Part shown: positions 61,071 through 64,000 of the stretch, piece by piece
Layout: each line of letters begins with the position of its first letter
How positions within the stretch are numbered: position 1 is the first letter of the stretch
From: an uncultured Ruminococcus sp.
GTDB lineage: Bacteria; Bacillota; Clostridia; Oscillospirales; Acutalibacteraceae
Assembly (NCBI GenBank): GCA_910585865.1
Contig: CAJUGO010000009.1
Coordinates: 4,009 to 68,008 of the forward strand
Length of the DNA: 64,000 nt
Direction of reading: 5' to 3'
Made by a program: the position numbers and the translations under genes
Notes under the pieces: model-generated
Seen by the model: only the letters and a program-made list of their open reading frames with translations
The model's database searches: none
What the model was told of the DNA's origin: nothing

Positions 61071-61922
61071 ATGCTAAAAGGTTTAAAAAAGGAAATAACA
61101 AGGTCAAGGGCTGAAAATCGCCGGCTGATACGTCAATGGAAACAACACCCAATAAAAATGATACTGGTTCTATTGAGTCTGGCAGCGTCATTTGCTGCGA
61201 CAATAGTGACAATCTTGCTTATTGGAAATGCCGCAGCTGCCCTTGGATACGGCTCGATAAAAGACATACTCTTTATCGGTCAGAACAAGTGGGCAGGCTA
61301 CGGCTCGGATATAATCTATATTCTGTTGTATATAATTTTTGAGATAATATTCCTCGTACTTATCGAAGCAGGAGCGAATGCCTTTGAGTCTCGTAAAAGA
61401 TCAAAGGATGAAAAGTCGGAGGAAATTTCTTTTGCCAAAGAAGAAATGGAGAAGGAAAAATCCGACCGCCGGGCTGAGAAAATTGCCACAGCTATACTGA
61501 TTTCCCTCCCCATACTGGTGGTTTTGGTTTTAGTTGGAAGCGTGTACACCTGGACTTTTAACTCAACAGTGTTTACCGATGACAAAATTATAGAAAAATC
61601 CTCATTCAACCCCTCCGGAATCGAGTACGGCTACCAAGATATTACAAAAGCGGAAATTGACAATAAAAACGATGATGCCAATTTATTTATAGATTTGTAT
61701 ATGAAAAACGGCAGTGTAATAAAATTCGATTATACCGGTGGATATATATCCGACAATGATGAGTACGATCAATACCCCAAAGCTTTTGTAAAGGATTTTA
61801 CGGACTATCTACGTAAAGAAAACATCCCCATTACATACAAATGTACCTTTGAGGATGTTAATCAGTACTGCTACAATGATGAGTATATTGTTTATTTGAA
61901 AGATATTTTTAAGAAAAAATGA
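61071..61922 (+). CDS. Hypothetical membrane protein
   Basis: A 283-residue protein I do not recognise. It has a basic N-terminal stretch (KEITRSRAENRRLIRQWKQ), a membrane helix (IKMILVLLSLAASFAATIVT), a second (IIYILLYIIFEIIFLVLIEAG), a Lys/Glu-rich loop, a third (IATAILISLPILVVLVLVGSV) and an outside or cytosolic mixed domain to the end (GYQDITKAEIDNKNDDANLFIDLYMKNGSVIKFDY in part). The ATG at 61071 follows GGGGAGAGTAAGT. It lies between a PadR module and the toxin array. Confidence 0.75.
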   Translation: MLKGLKKEITRSRAENRRLIRQWKQHPIKMILVLLSLAASFAATIVTILLIGNAAAALGYGSIKDILFIGQNKWAGYGSDIIYILLYIIFEIIFLVLIEAGANAFESRKRSKDEKSEEISFAKEEMEKEKSDRRAEKIATAILISLPILVVLVLVGSVYTWTFNSTVFTDDKIIEKSSFNPSGIEYGYQDITKAEIDNKNDDANLFIDLYMKNGSVIKFDYTGGYISDNDEYDQYPKAFVKDFTDYLRKENIPITYKCTFEDVNQYCYNDEYIVYLKDIFKKK

Positions 61923-61963
61923 GTATTCCTGAGTTTTGGTATTTAGTAAAATACGTTACCTTG

Positions 61964-62260
61964 CTATATTACAATATCCAGAGCTATTTCACCAAATTCA
62001 TCGGCTGCCTCCTTAAAAACAGCAATTATTTTATCAACCTCATCTGATAACTGTAATGGCTGTGCAGTTTGCGGTTGAAAAATAATAGTGATTTCCGCAG
62101 GAAGATACATAATGCCGGTAATTGCATCCCATAAAGAGTCTAAATTTTGCCCATACCAATCCGGCAATTCCAAGATTGTTTGAATTTTCTGATGAATTTC
62201 CCCTAAATATTTGCATTCTGAAAAGTCCAAATTATATTTTTTTGATGTATCAGTTAACAT
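61964..62260 (-). CDS. Barstar family ribonuclease inhibitor
   Basis: A 98-residue barstar-like immunity protein. The key barnase-contact helix reads LELPDWYGQNLDSLWDAITG, where WYG-NLDSLWD carries the Asp residues that block the ribonuclease active site. It is complete in length. GGAGAG precedes the ATG at 62260, 15 bases after the stop of the barnase fragment. It would protect the cell from a barnase-type toxin. Confidence 0.93.
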   Translation of the reverse strand: MLTDTSKKYNLDFSECKYLGEIHQKIQTILELPDWYGQNLDSLWDAITGIMYLPAEITIIFQPQTAQPLQLSDEVDKIIAVFKEAADEFGEIALDIVI

Positions 62261-62275
62261 TGTCTTTCTCTCCTT

Positions 62276-62431
62276 TTACTGCACCTGAATAAAGGTCAAA
62301 TAATGATCATAGGTTGCAAATATTAAACCATCATTTGAATACAATATTCTATGGTGATTTCTATAACCGAAATCATAATTTATATCTGCTTCATACCATA
62401 TTCTACCTCCTGCTAGCTTAATGTTACTCAC
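62276..62431 (-). pseudogene. C-terminal fragment of a barnase-type ribonuclease toxin
   Basis: Not more than 51 codons if read from GTG at 62431. GGRIWYEADINYDFGYRN, then HHRILYSNDG and ATYDHYLTF, is the second half of barnase. Residues equivalent to barnase Glu73, Arg83, Arg87 and His102 are all kept, but the N-terminal half (with Lys27 and the first helices) is absent, and the frame is closed by TAA a few codons upstream. The GTG overlaps the stop of the previous gene (GTGA). It is probably an orphan toxin tip left by recombination, kept with its barstar. Confidence 0.8.
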
Positions 62432-62667
62432 CAAACATTTCTTTTATTTTTTTCGTTTATTTCAGCATTCATAGCAGGAATTGTTTTCATATCCTTTTCA
62501 TTTATACTGATTTCTGCAATATCGTCTTTTTCATCGCATTGGGGAAAATTCACCAGCCAATATCCGTCAGTACAATCATCTAAGCAAATCCATCCCTGCA
62601 TACCCTTGTGAACGCCGTTTTTAGAATACTTTTCCTTCTCAGCAATTATCTCTATACAATCCATCAT
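62428..62667 (-). CDS. Immunity-like small protein
   Basis: A 79-residue acidic cytosolic protein. IAEKEKYSKNGVHKGMQGWICLDD, then GYWLVNFPQCDEKDDIAEISI, is a pattern I associate with small proteins found beside secreted toxins in Firmicutes, but I cannot name the family. GGAGGTAAATAAAA before the ATG overlaps the stop of the upstream gene (2-base gap). It is probably the immunity protein of that gene's product. An ATG at 62664 is equally possible. Confidence 0.65.
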   Translation of the reverse strand: MMDCIEIIAEKEKYSKNGVHKGMQGWICLDDCTDGYWLVNFPQCDEKDDIAEISINEKDMKTIPAMNAEINEKNKRNVW

Positions 62668-62669
62668 TT

Positions 62670-62939
62670 TTATTTACCTCCATACGGTGTAGTTAATTTG
62701 ATTTGTCCATTCGGATATACTATCCAACCTGTCACAAATGAAACTGTGCTGTCATTGTCTTTTCTCGGTCCTGTAGGATTATGTACCCATTTCTGGAAAT
62801 TTTGTAAATAGTCTTCTGTGTTGTTTGCAGACAATCTTGCTATCCATCTTTTTACATATTGTACAGAATGTTGCTTTTCTTGTGACTGCCTATATGTTTT
62901 ATCAACATACAAACTCTTAACAATCACTTCGTTTTGCAT
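62670..62939 (-). CDS. Toxin-tip-like small protein (DUF6883-like end)
   Basis: An 89-residue product. The C-terminal SVSFVTGWIVYPNGQIKLTTPYGGK resembles the end of DUF6883-type domains found at the C terminus of polymorphic toxins. The N-terminal half (VKSLYVDKTYRQSQEKQHSVQYVKRWIARL) is not assigned. The ATG at 62939 follows GGAG by 9 bases; in-frame ATGs at 62948, 62954, 62984 and 63014 are alternatives. It has no signal peptide or long delivery domain, so it looks like an orphan tip. Confidence 0.55.
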   Translation of the reverse strand: MQNEVIVKSLYVDKTYRQSQEKQHSVQYVKRWIARLSANNTEDYLQNFQKWVHNPTGPRKDNDSTVSFVTGWIVYPNGQIKLTTPYGGK

Positions 62940-63186
62940 TTTATTCATCTCCATTAAATAAGTAAAGACAGATTTGTCTTCCATATTTAAGAGATAAATA
63001 TAAAATAATTGCATAAATCTATGTAATTTTTGAAAATTCTTTCATTTTTCAATATTTCCGATAAACAAATAATCCGAACGTTTCACCAATCAGGTAAAAG
63101 TTCGGATTATTTGTGTTTGTCAGGATTGAGCAAAAAAGATGTTTTTACAAATCTTTATGGTAGTTTTGAACCAACGAAAATTGATT
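62940..63186. other. Spacer between toxin/immunity pairs, with a long hairpin
   Basis: No gene is supported. CAAATAATCCGAAC (63066-63079) and its exact complement (63100-63113) form a 14-bp stem with a 20-base loop. On the minus strand it is followed by TTTATCGG, a weak terminator tail. It may end transcription of the upstream pair. Confidence 0.65.
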
Positions 63187-63534
63187 TTAAATTGACCGCG
63201 ACCAAACCTTAACTTGCGTAATTACATCACGCAACTTGTCACCATTCACATTAAAATCAAGTATTTCATCGGCATTATCTGCCCACATTTCATCATCAAA
63301 AGAGTATTCCGCATCTGTATTCATATTGTAATATTTTCCTTCTTTTTCATATCCGCCGGCACAAATAAGTATTCTTCCTTCCGGATGAGTGATTGAATAA
63401 CGATCTCCTTTCCATTCAAATTCTACTTCTCCTCCATCATTAACACACCATTTAAATTCACTAATGGTTTTAAAGCGGTTATCTTCAAAAGAATTTCGTT
63501 TTGTTATTATTGTATGTTTGATTTCTTTCGTCAT
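63187..63534 (-). CDS. Probable immunity protein
   Basis: A 115-residue soluble protein. TISEFKWCVNDGGEVEFEWKGDRYSI, HPEGRILICAGGYEKEGKYY and the ending GDKLRDVITQVKVWSRSI are a set of conserved-looking blocks I associate with toxin-linked Firmicutes proteins without a named function. The ATG at 63534 has AGGAGATGATGG upstream and follows the toxin-like gene's stop by 14 bases. The frame is open upstream and is the one in which that gene would read through if one base were added at the C run near 63602. Confidence 0.7.
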   Translation of the reverse strand: MTKEIKHTIITKRNSFEDNRFKTISEFKWCVNDGGEVEFEWKGDRYSITHPEGRILICAGGYEKEGKYYNMNTDAEYSFDDEMWADNADEILDFNVNGDKLRDVITQVKVWSRSI

Positions 63535-63548
63535 AAATCCATCATCTC

Positions 63549-64000
63549 CTATATAATACTTAAACTCAGGTACATTATCAGTATAATTAATTGGTCCCTG
63601 TGGGGCAGTGGATTGCCTTTGTAAGGATCCCAGTTGATTTTATGGTCATGTGGGTTGGTGTGTTTTTGCGGCTTTCTATGATCACTGAAATGCCTTTCCA
63701 TTGTAGCTCTTCCGTCATCACCGATTTTTGTTAGTCGTAGCTCTCCATTTGTATCAAATGTTTTCTTAATTTCACCGGGTTTTCCTAAAAATCTTTCATC
63801 ATCTTCTTTTTTCGGCTTCCATTTACCGCCGTGAGAATCACCCATTCCCTTGTCGGTCGGAATTAAGGCATTATCATTTTTGTCATAATAATAAGTTTTT
63901 CTTGTAATGAAGCATTTATCAAGGTCATCACTGTAATGTTGCCAAGAGCTTAAATCATAATCAACAAAAAGAATATTTCCTCTCATTTCAGGGAACGGAG
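63549..64000 (-). CDS. Polymorphic-toxin C-terminal-like protein, partial and possibly frameshifted
   Basis: The frame is open to the right window edge, so this is the 3' end of a possibly much larger gene (at least 150 codons). The region GRATMERHFSDHRKPQKHTNPHD resembles a His-rich C-terminal block of secreted polymorphic toxins or Rhs-type proteins; the family is not named with confidence. The end, HRDQLIILIMYLSLSII, looks unlike the rest. Adding one C to CCCC (63602-63605, plus strand GGGG) gives PLPPQGPINYTDNVPEFK, a more natural ending, so a one-base loss is likely. Confidence 0.6.
   Translation of the reverse strand, partial: PFPEMRGNILFVDYDLSSWQHYSDDLDKCFITRKTYYYDKNDNALIPTDKGMGDSHGGKWKPKKEDDERFLGKPGEIKKTFDTNGELRLTKIGDDGRATMERHFSDHRKPQKHTNPHDHKINWDPYKGNPLPHRDQLIILIMYLSLSII

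Noticed and set aside
63066..63113. Attachment site or insertion end in the toxin array
   Set aside because: The 14-bp inverted repeat has a 20-base loop and no direct repeat around it. A hairpin in the transcript explains it more simply.
1..64000. tRNA, rRNA, CRISPR arrays and insertion sequences
   Set aside because: I looked for T-loop consensus (TTCGAATC and its complement), regular direct repeats and DDE transposase frames and saw none. A covariance search could still find a divergent RNA.

Overview
The window reads as an AT-rich chromosomal segment of an anaerobic gut-type Clostridia, most likely Oscillospirales/Ruminococcaceae. Support for this comes from a dockerin-bearing esterase (Ruminococcus-like cellulosome chemistry), a ferredoxin-type [FeFe]-hydrogenase, a FabK-type fatty acid operon, ATP-type PEP carboxykinase, a stand-alone PduL phosphotransacylase, Lsa-type ABC-F, HAAS/PadR modules, and ribosomal and sporulation-like genes of Firmicutes type. 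No rRNA, tRNA, CRISPR array or transposase was recognised.

Layout. 1-2.8 kb (minus): gatC-gatA behind a probably non-discriminating aspS, which together make Asn-tRNA and/or Gln-tRNA by amidation. 2.8-7.0 kb: a two-gene ABC exporter-like system whose giant FtsX permease carries a long coiled coil. 7.2-12.3 kb: mixed genes (type-4 uracil-DNA glycosylase, methyltransferases, PduL, acetyltransferase, two related esterases, one of them a truncated dockerin form). 12.4-14.3 kb: pckA. 14.6-18.3 kb: rpmG-secE-nusG-rplK-rplA-[L10 leader/attenuator]-rplJ-rplL. 19.2-22.4 kb (plus): murI-ywiB-like-argS. 22.5-27.1 kb: accessory regulators (TetR+SDR, PadR+HAAS membrane protein) and a YdcF-like protein. 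27.1-29.4 kb: feoB with a tiny FeoB-associated protein. 29.4-32.1 kb: an Lsa-type ABC-F gene behind a textbook upstream-ORF attenuator, then DUF2975 with a YozG-type HTH behind a perfect 15-bp palindrome. 32.2-35.9 kb: group-B-like [FeFe]-hydrogenase, a zinc-ribbon membrane protein and a methyltransferase. 36.2-44.3 kb (minus): fabK-fabD-fabG-fabF-accB-fabZ-accC-accD-accA, lacking fabH and acpP. 44.3-49.9 kb: BofC-like protein, class A PBP, hom-lysC. 50-57.3 kb (plus): two-component system with a secreted partner, FemX-like transferase, DUF4250, aminoacyl-histidine dipeptidase, DUF819 transporter. 57.4-60.7 kb (minus): polar amino acid ABC importer and a PadR-DUF1048 pair. 61-64 kb: membrane protein, then a minus-strand array of toxin-tip/immunity-like pairs.

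The most interesting structures are: (i) the ABC-F leader, where a 7-codon upstream ORF contains segment 1 of a three-way mutually exclusive RNA fold ending in a terminator; (ii) the right-edge array of three toxin-fragment/immunity-like pairs, including a C-terminal barnase fragment with its catalytic residues next to barstar, and a C-run that looks one base short in another toxin tip; (iii) three regulator cassettes whose operators can be read off as palindromes placed on consensus promoters; (iv) an in-frame strong internal start in lysC predicting a separate ACT-only subunit; (v) the dockerin esterase that has lost its signal peptide and N-terminal part.

Starts were chosen by ribosome binding site, so several genes are shorter than their longest open frame (gatC, rplJ with TTG, rplK, fabZ, fabK, lysC and others). 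Family names come from motif recognition only; no database search was possible.
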